A stretch of 64,000 bases of DNA from Baekduia alba (GTDB taxonomy: Bacteria; Actinomycetota; Thermoleophilia; Solirubrobacterales; Solirubrobacteraceae), in the NCBI RefSeq assembly GCF_028416635.1, contig NZ_CP114013.1, positions 5,704,001 through 5,768,000 of the forward strand. Reading direction: 5' to 3'. The translations under genes were made by a program, and so were the position numbers. Positions 57,567-64,000 of this stretch are shown piece by piece (the stretch's first letter is position 1; every line of letters begins with the position of its first letter). The notes below the pieces were generated by a model that made no database searches, was not told the origin of the DNA, and saw only the letters and a program-made list of their open reading frames with translations.

Positions 57567-58411
57567 GGCTCGGGACGCGCGCCAGCCAGCTCGCGCTCGT
57601 CCAGGCGCACGCGGTCGCCGACGCGCTGGGCGGCGACGTCGAGATCGTCGAGATCACGACCGCGGGCGACCGCGGGATCGCCGGCGACAAGGCCCGCTGG
57701 ATCGACACGATCGAGGACGCGCTGGAGCGCGGGAGCATCGACCTCGCCGTCCACTCCGCCAAGGACGTTCCAGCGCAGTCGCTGCTGCGGCCGGGCATGG
57801 CGCTGGCCGCGGTGCTCGCGCGCGAGGACGCGCGCGACGCGCTGGTCGGGGCCGCGTCGCTGGACGACCTGCCGCCGGGCGCGCGCGTCGGCACCGCGTC
57901 GCTGCGCCGCCGCGCCCAGCTGCTGGCCGTGCGCGACGACCTCGAGGTCGTCGACCTGCGCGGCAACGTCGACACGCGGCTGCGCAAGCTGCACGAGGGG
58001 CGGTGCGACGCGGCGGTCCTCGCCGCCGCCGGGCTGCGCCGCCTGGGCCTGGAGGCCGAGATCGGCGCGCTGCTGGACCCGACGGTGTTCGTGCCGGCGC
58101 CCGGCCAGGGCGCGCTCGCGGTCGAGGGTCGGGAGATCCCGGCGGCCCTTGTCGACGACGTCGCCGACGCGGCGCTGCGCGCGGAGCGGCACGTCGTCGA
58201 GGCCTTGGACGCCACGTGCGACACGCCGGTGGGCGTCCATCATGATGGGGTCGCCCTGCACGCCTTCGTCGGCCTGCCCGACGGCAGCGCGTGGCTGCGC
58301 GACAGCGTGGTCGGCCCGGACGCCGCCGCCCTGATCGTCGAGCGCCTGGAATCGATGGGCGCGCGCGACCTGCTCGCGCGCGCGACGGCGATCGCGGAGG
58401 CCACGTCATGA
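57563..58411 (+). CDS. hemC: hydroxymethylbilane synthase (porphobilinogen deaminase)
   Basis: 282 residues from GTG 57563, overlapping the hemA stop as GTGA. VRLGTRASQLALVQAHAVAD, then LAVHSAKDVPAQ with the catalytic Asp of the KD pair, TASLRRRAQLLAVRDDLEVV, LRGNVDTRLRKL, and the dipyrromethane-cofactor cysteine near 219 in DATCDTPVGVHHDG. A little shorter than the usual 300 or more because of a compact C-terminal domain. ATGA overlap with the next gene. Confidence 0.94.
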   Translation: MRLGTRASQLALVQAHAVADALGGDVEIVEITTAGDRGIAGDKARWIDTIEDALERGSIDLAVHSAKDVPAQSLLRPGMALAAVLAREDARDALVGAASLDDLPPGARVGTASLRRRAQLLAVRDDLEVVDLRGNVDTRLRKLHEGRCDAAVLAAAGLRRLGLEAEIGALLDPTVFVPAPGQGALAVEGREIPAALVDDVADAALRAERHVVEALDATCDTPVGVHHDGVALHAFVGLPDGSAWLRDSVVGPDAAALIVERLESMGARDLLARATAIAEATS

Positions 58412-59934
58412 CGCACCGCGACACCGGCCGCGTCATCCTCGTCGGCGCCGGCCCCGGCGACCCGGGGCTGATGACGGCGCGCGCGCTGGAGGCCATCGCG
58501 GCCGCCGACGTCATCCTGTACGACAAGCTGATCCCGGCGACCGCGCTGGACGGCGCGCGCGAGGACGCAGCGCTGATCGACGTCGGCAAGGTCGGCGGCG
58601 GCGAGCAGGTGCCCCAAGAAGAGACGCACCGGCTGCTGCTCCTGCACGCGCAGGAGGGCAAGCTCGTGGTCCGCGTCAAGGGCGGCGACCCGTTCGTCTT
58701 CGGCCGCGGTGGCGAAGAGGCGCTGCTGTGCCGCGAGCACGGCATCGCCTTCGAGGTCGTCCCGGGCGTCACCGCCGGCATCGCCGGCCCCGCCTACGCC
58801 GGCATCCCGGTCACGCAGCGCGGGATGGCGTCGGCGGTCGCGTTCGTCACCGGCCACGAGGACCCGGCCAAGGCGGCGGGGGCGGGCGGCGGGGACGGGT
58901 CACAGATCGATTGGCCGGCGCTGGCCGCCTTCCCCGGGACGTTGGTGTTCTACATGGGCGTGCGCGCGCTGCCGCGGATCGCCGAGCAGCTCGTCCTCGG
59001 CGGCCGCCCGGCCACCGAGCCGGTCGCGATCGTCGAGCGCGGCACGCTGCCCGACCAGCGCGCGGTGCACGGCACGCTGGAGACGATCGCCGCGCTGGCC
59101 GACGCCGCCGCGATCAAGCCGCCGTCGGTGACGATCGTCGGGCCGGTCGCCGCGCTGGGCGAGGAGCTGGCGTGGCTGGGCCGCGGCCCGCTGGAGAGCG
59201 TCAGCGTGGTCGTCACGCGCCCGCGCGCGCAGGCGTCCGCGCTGGCGCGCGCGCTGCGCGACCTCGGCGCGCGCGTCATCGAGGCGGCCACGATCGTCCC
59301 GGAGCCGCTGGACTTCGCGATCCCGGATCTCAATGACTATGACCTGGTCGTGCTGTCGTCGCCCAACGGCGTCGCGCGGTTCTTCGCGCAGCTGCGCGCG
59401 GACGGCCGCGACGCGCGCGCGCTGGCCGGCCGGCGCGTCGCGGTGATCGGCCCGGGCACCGCGGACGCGCTGCGCGGCCACGGCGTCGAGCCCGACCTGA
59501 TCCCGCGCAAGGCCGTCGGCGAGTCGCTGGCCGAGCTGGTCGCGGGGCGCGACGACGTGGCGTCCGCGCTGATCGTCCGCGCGCGCGGCGGCCGCGACAT
59601 CGTCCGCAACGCGCTCGACGCCCAGGGCGTCCGGGTCGACGTGATCGAGCCCTATGTGACGGTCGCCGAGCCGCTGGACGCCGGGACGCGCGCCAGCGCG
59701 CTGGACGCCGACTGGGCGACGTTCACCTCGGCGTCCTCCGCGCGCTTCTTCCTGGAGGCCGCCGGCGGCGCCGACGAGGTCCGCGCGTCCGGCCTACGCC
59801 TCGCCTCGATCGGCCCGATCACGACCGAGGCGTTGCGCGCGCTCGGTCTGGAGCCGGACGTCGAGGCGGCCGAGCACACGCCCGGCGGCCTCGTGGACGC
59901 GCTCGTCGCGGCGGTGGCCGCGCGGGCCGGCTGA
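58408..59934 (+). CDS. fused uroporphyrinogen-III C-methyltransferase / uroporphyrinogen-III synthase
   Basis: 508 residues from ATG 58408. Residues 8-245 are CobA/SUMT: VILVGAGPGDPGLMTARALE, VRVKGGDPFVFGRGGEEALL, EVVPGVTAGIAGPAYAGIPV. Residues 258-500 are HemD: VSVVVTRPRAQASALARALR, DLVVLSSPNGVARFFAQL, RVAVIGPGTADAL, TFTSASSARFFLEA. One chain thus closes the uroporphyrinogen ring and sends part of it to precorrin-2, the substrate of the siroheme gene at 51192. hemB is not next to it. Confidence 0.94.
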   Translation: MTHRDTGRVILVGAGPGDPGLMTARALEAIAAADVILYDKLIPATALDGAREDAALIDVGKVGGGEQVPQEETHRLLLLHAQEGKLVVRVKGGDPFVFGRGGEEALLCREHGIAFEVVPGVTAGIAGPAYAGIPVTQRGMASAVAFVTGHEDPAKAAGAGGGDGSQIDWPALAAFPGTLVFYMGVRALPRIAEQLVLGGRPATEPVAIVERGTLPDQRAVHGTLETIAALADAAAIKPPSVTIVGPVAALGEELAWLGRGPLESVSVVVTRPRAQASALARALRDLGARVIEAATIVPEPLDFAIPDLNDYDLVVLSSPNGVARFFAQLRADGRDARALAGRRVAVIGPGTADALRGHGVEPDLIPRKAVGESLAELVAGRDDVASALIVRARGGRDIVRNALDAQGVRVDVIEPYVTVAEPLDAGTRASALDADWATFTSASSARFFLEAAGGADEVRASGLRLASIGPITTEALRALGLEPDVEAAEHTPGGLVDALVAAVAARAG

Positions 59935-59946
59935 GCCGACGACCGG

Positions 59947-60126
59947 TCAGCTCGCCGCGGGGGGCTCCCCGTCGTCCGGAATGCCGGGCATCGCCTCCGG
60001 GCCGGGGTCGGTCTTGTCGCCTTCGGGGTCGGCCTCGGGGACGCCGAGCGGCTGCTCCTCGGGCTGGTCGGGCGGAAGGCCGGTCGGGACGTCGGGGTCC
60101 GGCCGGGTCTCGTCTGCGTCCCGCAT
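59947..60126 (-). CDS. small acidic Pro-rich protein (59 aa)
   Basis: A 59-residue frame from ATG 60126 to TGA, read convergent to the cobA-hemD fusion. Its sequence, opening MRDADETRPDPDVPTGLPPD and continuing with QPEEQPLGVPEADPEGDKTD, is almost wholly Asp, Glu, Pro and Gly, so it would be disordered and very acidic. It fills an otherwise empty 238-bp gap. Coding is likely but not proven; function unknown. Confidence 0.5.
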   Translation of the reverse strand: MRDADETRPDPDVPTGLPPDQPEEQPLGVPEADPEGDKTDPGPEAMPGIPDDGEPPAAS

Positions 60127-60172
60127 GCCCGGGCGCTACCCGGCGCGCGGCGCCGCTAGCCTCACCCCCGGT

Positions 60173-60976
60173 ATGGCGCGCCCGATCACGTTCCTGTCCG
60201 ACTACGGCCTCGAAGACGACTTCGTCGGCGTCTGCCACGCGGTGATGACGCGGATCGCGCCGGACGCGCGGATCGTCGACCTCACCCACGGCCTGGAGCG
60301 CCACGACGTGCGCACGGCCGCGATGGTCCTGCGCCGCTCGCTGCCGTTCTGCGCGCCGGGCGTGCACCTGGCCGTGGTCGACCCGGGCGTCGGGACCGCG
60401 CGGCGCGCGATCGCGTTGAGGACGACCGACGAGGACCGGCTCCTGGTCGGGCCCGACAACGGGCTGCTGTCCCTGGCCGCGCAGCGCTTCGGCGGGATCG
60501 CCGAGGTCGTGGACGTGACGCGCTCGCCGCACCGGCTCGAGCCCGTGTCGGCCACCTTCCACGGCCGCGACCTGTTCGCGCCGGTCGCCGCGGCGCTGGC
60601 CGCCGGCGCCGAGCTGGCCGAGGCCGGCGACCCGATCGACGCCGACGAGATCGTGCGCGCCGACATGCCGCTGGCGTTCCTGGACGCCGACGCCGGCGAG
60701 CTGTTCGCCCACGCGGTCGGGTTCGACCGCTTCGGGAACGTGATGCTCGACGTCGAGCACGCCGAGCTGACGGAGTCCGGCTTCCGGCTGGGCCACGGCG
60801 TGGCCGTCAACGGGCGGACGGGCGTGTACGCGACGACGTTCGCGGACGTCGCGCCCGGCGAGCTGCTGCTGTACGAGGACGCCTACCGGACGCTGGCGCT
60901 GGCGGTCAACCGCGGGTCGGCGCGCGACGTGCTGGGCCTGTCGCGCGACGACGAGCTGCGGATCCGGCCGCGCTGA
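60173..60976 (+). CDS. SAM hydroxide adenosyltransferase (DUF62 / chlorinase-fluorinase superfamily)
   Basis: 267 residues. ITFLSDYGLEDDFVGVCHAV, IVDLTHGLERHDVRTAAMVL, VVDPGVGTARRAIALRT, VGPDNGLLSLAAQ and ATFHGRDLFAPVAAAL are the superfamily blocks, and VGFDRFGNVMLDV the SAM-ring pocket. Non-halogenating members split SAM into adenosine and methionine with water; a halide pocket cannot be judged by eye. The birA start overlaps its last base. Confidence 0.92.
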   Translation: MARPITFLSDYGLEDDFVGVCHAVMTRIAPDARIVDLTHGLERHDVRTAAMVLRRSLPFCAPGVHLAVVDPGVGTARRAIALRTTDEDRLLVGPDNGLLSLAAQRFGGIAEVVDVTRSPHRLEPVSATFHGRDLFAPVAAALAAGAELAEAGDPIDADEIVRADMPLAFLDADAGELFAHAVGFDRFGNVMLDVEHAELTESGFRLGHGVAVNGRTGVYATTFADVAPGELLLYEDAYRTLALAVNRGSARDVLGLSRDDELRIRPR

Positions 60977-61662
60977 TGCTCGGGCTGCCGCGCCTGCACC
61001 TGCGGACGGTGGGCTCGACCAACGACCGCGCGCGGGAGCTGGCGCAGGCGGGGGCGCCGCACGGCGCGCTGGTGACCGCGGCCGCGCAGACCGCGGGCCG
61101 CGGGCGCCAGGGGCGCGCGTGGCAGACGCAGGTCGGCGCGGCGGTGACCATGTCGATGGTCTTGCGCGACCCGCCGGAGCTGCTGACGCTCGTCGCGGCG
61201 GTCGCGGTGGCGGAGACCTGCGGCCCCGAGGCGTCGATCAAGTGGCCCAACGACGTCCTGCTCGACGGGCGCAAGGTCGCGGGGATCCTGGCCGAGGGCC
61301 GGCCGCACGAGGGCTGGGCGGTGCTGGGGATCGGCGTCAACGTGGCGGTCGACGTGGCGCTGCTGCCCGACGAGGTGCGGGCGCGCGCGGGATCGCTGGG
61401 CCGGCCGCCGACGGCGGTCGAGCCGTTCTTGTCGTCCTTGGTCCTGGCGCTGGACCGCTGGCTGGGCGCCGGGCCCGGCGCGGTCCTGGACGCCTGGCGC
61501 GCGCGGGACGCGCTGGTCGGCCGCGAGGTGTCGTGGGCGGGCGGGACGGGCGTCGCCGACGGCGTGGACGGCGAGGGGCGGTTGTTGGTGGCGTTGGATG
61601 GCGACGCCGGCGTCGTGGCGCTCAACGCCGGCGAGGTCCACCTGGGCCGGCCCGGCGCCTGA
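60976..61662 (+). CDS. birA: biotin-[acetyl-CoA-carboxylase] ligase (no HTH)
   Basis: 228 residues. VGSTNDRARELAQ, QTAGRGRQGRAWQTQ (biotinyl-AMP loop), IKWPNDVLLDGRKVAGIL and GIGVNVAV are the ligase blocks, and the short C-terminal SH3-like cap is GREVSWAGGTGVADGVDGEG. There is no N-terminal DNA-binding domain, so this is a monofunctional class I ligase. TGATG overlap with the following LysR-like frame. Confidence 0.93.
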   Translation: MLGLPRLHLRTVGSTNDRARELAQAGAPHGALVTAAAQTAGRGRQGRAWQTQVGAAVTMSMVLRDPPELLTLVAAVAVAETCGPEASIKWPNDVLLDGRKVAGILAEGRPHEGWAVLGIGVNVAVDVALLPDEVRARAGSLGRPPTAVEPFLSSLVLALDRWLGAGPGAVLDAWRARDALVGREVSWAGGTGVADGVDGEGRLLVALDGDAGVVALNAGEVHLGRPGA

Positions 61663-61925
61663 TGCTCGACGTCCGGCGCCTGCGGGTCCTGCGCGAGGTC
61701 GCGCGGCAGGGCAGCTTCCCGACCGCGGCGCGCGAGCTGCACTGCACGCAGCCGGCGGTCAGCCACCAGATCGCGCGGCTCGAGGAGGAGGTCGGCACGC
61801 CGGCTGCCGATCCGCAGCGCGCGCTCGGTGCCGGGCGCCTGCGGCTCGCGACCCACCTGGACAACACCGTCGAGGATGTGGACCGCGCTGTCGAGGCGCT
61901 GGCGGGCGTGCACGCCGCGGCCTGA
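61662..61925 (+). CDS. LysR-type HTH remnant joined to an aminotransferase class V tail (probable pseudogene)
   Basis: 87 residues. Residues 1-48 are a LysR winged helix-turn-helix start (LDVRRLRVLREVARQGSFPT, CTQPAVSHQIARLEEEVGTP). The effector domain is missing. From about residue 58 the chain reads GRLRLATHLDNTVEDVDRAV then EALAGV, which matches the last residues of class V aminotransferases (RxSxHxYNTxEDxDRxVEAL). The simplest reading is a deletion that fused the ends of two neighbouring genes. Overlaps birA as TGATG, so it may still be translated. Confidence 0.7.
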   Translation: MLDVRRLRVLREVARQGSFPTAARELHCTQPAVSHQIARLEEEVGTPAADPQRALGAGRLRLATHLDNTVEDVDRAVEALAGVHAAA

Positions 61926-61961
61926 GCGTCACCTTCGCCGTCCGGCTACGTTCTTAGGGTC

Positions 61962-62822
61962 ATGCGCCGCCTTTCCCACCTCCCCCTGCTCGCCGTCAGC
62001 GCCGCCGCGCTGGCGCTCCCCGCCGCGGCGTCCGCCGCCACCGCGCCGACCGACTGCCACCTCCAGGCTCCTCGCGTGGAGGTCGACCACCCGATCGCCG
62101 GAACCGACCTGGTCGCCCGCGATCCCTACGGCGGGCTGCTGACCCGCAACCGCCTGTTCTTCGACTTCTCGGTGCGCGGGAGCGCAGCGGCGCTGGCCGG
62201 CGTCGCGAAGGTCCAATGGGCCCTCGACGGCACCGTCGTGCGCGAGGACCCGACCGCGCCGTTCGAGTGGAAGGGCGTCTCGGGCTCCTCCAAGCGCATG
62301 CCGGTCGGCGACCACACGATCACCGTGACCGTCACGCCGAAGGCCGGCGCGCCCGCGAGCACGCAGTTCGCGCTGACCGCGACCGACTGCCAGAACGCGA
62401 CGTTCTACCCGGAAATCCCGCAGAAGCGGGGCGCGGCCTCGCTGGACTTCGGCTCCGCGTTCGAGGCCGACGGCGAGCCGCTGGACGCGGTGTCGGCCAA
62501 CGCCGCCAAGAACGTCGTCGCGGCGATCCCCTCCGCGCTGCGCGGCCGCGCGATCGGCACGCTCGAGGTCGGCAAGAAGACCTACACGTTGAAGGGCGCG
62601 CGCACGGCGCTGTCGCGCGGCAAGTTGAAGGTCTCGCTCGTCCCGGGCGCCAAGACGTTCCTGAAGGTGTCGGGCCTGCCGGCCGGGACGCAGACCGTCC
62701 ACGTCGCCTTCAAGCCCGGGATCCTGCGCCTGCGCTCCGCGAAGCTCCCGTTCCTCGTGAAGGGGACGCTGACCGCGGGCTCGCGCCACGTGAGCCTCAG
62801 CGCCGGCGGGGTGTACGCCTAG
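61962..62822 (+). CDS. secreted protein with Ig-like domains
   Basis: 286 residues with a signal peptide (LPLLAVSAAALALPAAASAA). An Ig-like sandwich (about 70-145: VAKVQWALDGTVVREDPTAP, VGDHTITVTVTPKAGAP) binds two cysteines C32 and C131-type in the exported part; the C-terminal third repeats short strands (KKTYTLKGARTALSRGKLKV, LPAGTQTVHVAFKPG) like other secreted proteins of this window. Function unknown. Convergent with the PH-domain gene (4-bp overlap). Confidence 0.7.
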   Translation: MRRLSHLPLLAVSAAALALPAAASAATAPTDCHLQAPRVEVDHPIAGTDLVARDPYGGLLTRNRLFFDFSVRGSAAALAGVAKVQWALDGTVVREDPTAPFEWKGVSGSSKRMPVGDHTITVTVTPKAGAPASTQFALTATDCQNATFYPEIPQKRGAASLDFGSAFEADGEPLDAVSANAAKNVVAAIPSALRGRAIGTLEVGKKTYTLKGARTALSRGKLKVSLVPGAKTFLKVSGLPAGTQTVHVAFKPGILRLRSAKLPFLVKGTLTAGSRHVSLSAGGVYA

Positions 62823-64000
62823 CCAGGGGCGAGCTGCGCGAGCACCCGCGCGGCCAGCGGCCGCTCGACGTGGCGGACGCCGATCCGGGTGCCGCGCGCG
62901 ATGGCGATCGAGACGGTCGCGAGGTCCGCGCGGCGCTGGAGCGGCGTGCGTGAGACGCCGAGCTCCTGCAGCCGGCGGCGGCGGGCGATCAGCGTCACGC
63001 GCGAGCCGCGGCGCCGGGCCCGGAGGATGACGCGCGCGTCTTCGGGCGCGAGGCGCAGGCCGCCGGCGGCGTAGGCGTCGAGCCCGCTGAGGACCGCGCC
63101 GAGCGCCAAGACCAGCGCGACCGGCCAGGCCTCGGGGACCAGGGCGATGAGGACGGCGCTCGCCGCCAGCGCGGCGACGAGCGGGACCGTCACGTAGCGG
63201 CGCCGCGCTCGCGCCGGCGGGCGCTGCTGCAGCTGGAGCGGGCCGGCCAGCTCGGGGATCACGGCGGACAGGAACGCGTCGACCTGCGCCGCGCGCAGCA
63301 GCGGGAACAGGGTCCGGGCGGCGGTCTCGCGCCCGCCGAGGCTCGTCACCTCCAAGCGTAGCGTGACCAGGCCGAACGGGCGGCGCAGCGGGCTCTCGAC
63401 GATCTGGACGCCGTCGACGCGGCCGACCGGGACCGAGACCGCGCGGCGCTGCAGCAGGCCGCGGCGGATCCGGAGGCGGTCCTCGACGCGCTCGATCTCG
63501 AAGCCGGAGAACGCCACGATCGCGCCGAGGAACGACAGCAGCCAGGCGCAAAGCAGGAGGACCAAGGCCACCATGACGACCTCGCCGGTCGAGTTGATGT
63601 GCTTGACCTCGGCCTCGCCGGCGCCGAGCAGGTCGTTCTGGAGCGCGCCGAAGATCGCGCCGACGACCGGGAGCAGGATCGTGAGCTGCGGGGCGGTGAG
63701 CGCGGCGAGCAGGAGCGCGCGCATCCGCAGGCGGCGGCGGGCGGCGCCGAGGCCGTGGTCGGGATGGCCGAGCGCCGCGCGCAGGTGGGCGGCGTTGGAC
63801 GCCGACAGCGCGCTGAGGATGACGTCGCCGTCCTCGCCGCCGCCGGGCGTCTGCACGTGCAGGCCGGTGACGCCGAAGACGCGCTGGACCGGGCCGGCGA
63901 TCGTGTCGACGGCCTGGATGCGCTCGAGCGGCACGACGGTGTCGTCGGGCGAGAACACGCCGGAGCGGAAGTGGAGGGCGCGGTCGGTGACGGTGTAGGT
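62819..64000 (-). CDS. bacterial PH-domain (DUF304/YdbT-like) membrane protein, partial
   Basis: The frame is open through the right edge, so the start is outside; 393 codons are visible. Two or more bPH2 modules are separated by membrane segment pairs: TVTDRALHFRSGVFSPDDTV (outermost visible), then ALLLAALTAPQLTILLPVVG, FEIERVEDRLRIRRGLLQRR with VPVGRVDGVQIVESPLRRPF, and a last module with RRRRLQELGVSRTPLQRRAD. YdbT-like proteins bind lipids or act in membrane/envelope stress; function not established. Usually preceded by a YdbS-like partner, which would be outside. Confidence 0.85.
   Translation of the reverse strand, partial: TYTVTDRALHFRSGVFSPDDTVVPLERIQAVDTIAGPVQRVFGVTGLHVQTPGGGEDGDVILSALSASNAAHLRAALGHPDHGLGAARRRLRMRALLLAALTAPQLTILLPVVGAIFGALQNDLLGAGEAEVKHINSTGEVVMVALVLLLCAWLLSFLGAIVAFSGFEIERVEDRLRIRRGLLQRRAVSVPVGRVDGVQIVESPLRRPFGLVTLRLEVTSLGGRETAARTLFPLLRAAQVDAFLSAVIPELAGPLQLQQRPPARARRRYVTVPLVAALAASAVLIALVPEAWPVALVLALGAVLSGLDAYAAGGLRLAPEDARVILRARRRGSRVTLIARRRRLQELGVSRTPLQRRADLATVSIAIARGTRIGVRHVERPLAARVLAQLAPG

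Noticed and set aside
1-64000. CRISPR arrays, transposases, phage genes, tRNA and rRNA genes
   Set aside because: No regularly spaced repeats, no recognisable transposase, integrase or phage structural proteins and no tRNA or rRNA stretch were seen.

Overview
The window is high-GC DNA, packed with genes on both strands, with many ATG, GTG and occasional non-canonical starts and many 4-bp ATGA/GTGA gene overlaps. Gene content points to an actinobacterium, most likely class Thermoleophilia (Solirubrobacterales, relatives of Conexibacter, Solirubrobacter or Baekduia). This assignment is an inference from protein style (secreted Ig-like and Thr-rich-linker proteins, DUF1385, multi-domain glycosyltransferases), not from a marker gene. 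I saw no rRNA, tRNA, CRISPR array, insertion sequence or phage gene.

Region 1 (1-5431) is mixed: the tail of a 5'-3' exonuclease, a secreted and membrane-anchored family 2 glycoside hydrolase, a cupin, small unknowns, the GTPase YchF and a PAP2 phosphatase.

Region 2 (about 5484-34662) is a large surface-polysaccharide locus. It holds an initiating polyprenyl-phosphate sugar transferase with a decayed partial copy of its own 3' end beside it; two very large multi-domain glycosyltransferases read divergently; an ABC exporter pair of Wzm/Wzt type; several GT2 and GT4 glycosyltransferases; an Alg14-Alg13-like fusion; a Wzx-like flippase; two O-antigen ligase/polymerase-like membrane proteins; a Wzz-like chain-length protein with a degenerate kinase domain; a polysaccharide pyruvyl transferase; and decorating enzymes (serine-acetyltransferase-like, SGNH hydrolase-like, secreted esterase). 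Two secreted beta-helix-like paralogues sit inside this locus, and a third, with a CBM60-like module, lies at 39939-41408. The parts for both Wzx/Wzy-type and ABC-type export are present. Six minus-strand genes (24782-31574) are joined end to end by 4-bp overlaps.

Region 3 (34671-48498) holds secreted Ig-like proteins, methylmalonyl-CoA epimerase, a single-membrane-segment FtsH-like protease, a YceI / FMN-reductase / TetR operon preceded by two tandem TetR-type operator palindromes, a DUF1385 protein, an M20 peptidase, an aquaporin, RarA, and an aldehyde dehydrogenase homologue in which the catalytic cysteine is glycine. A palindrome-rich intergenic stretch follows (48499-48792).

Region 4 (48793-59934) has azlCD with a divergent XRE-cupin regulator, an MpaB-type oxygenase, and then a long plus-strand run for tetrapyrrole and molybdenum-cofactor work: siroheme synthase, moaC, a membrane protein, mog, ccmABCD, hemA, hemC and a cobA-hemD fusion. 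The run links haem and sirohaem synthesis with haem export for cytochrome c.

Region 5 (59947-64000) has a 59-residue acidic protein missed by a 60-residue cutoff, a SAM hydrolase (DUF62), BirA, a LysR-aminotransferase chimeric remnant, a secreted protein, and a PH-domain membrane protein running off the right edge.
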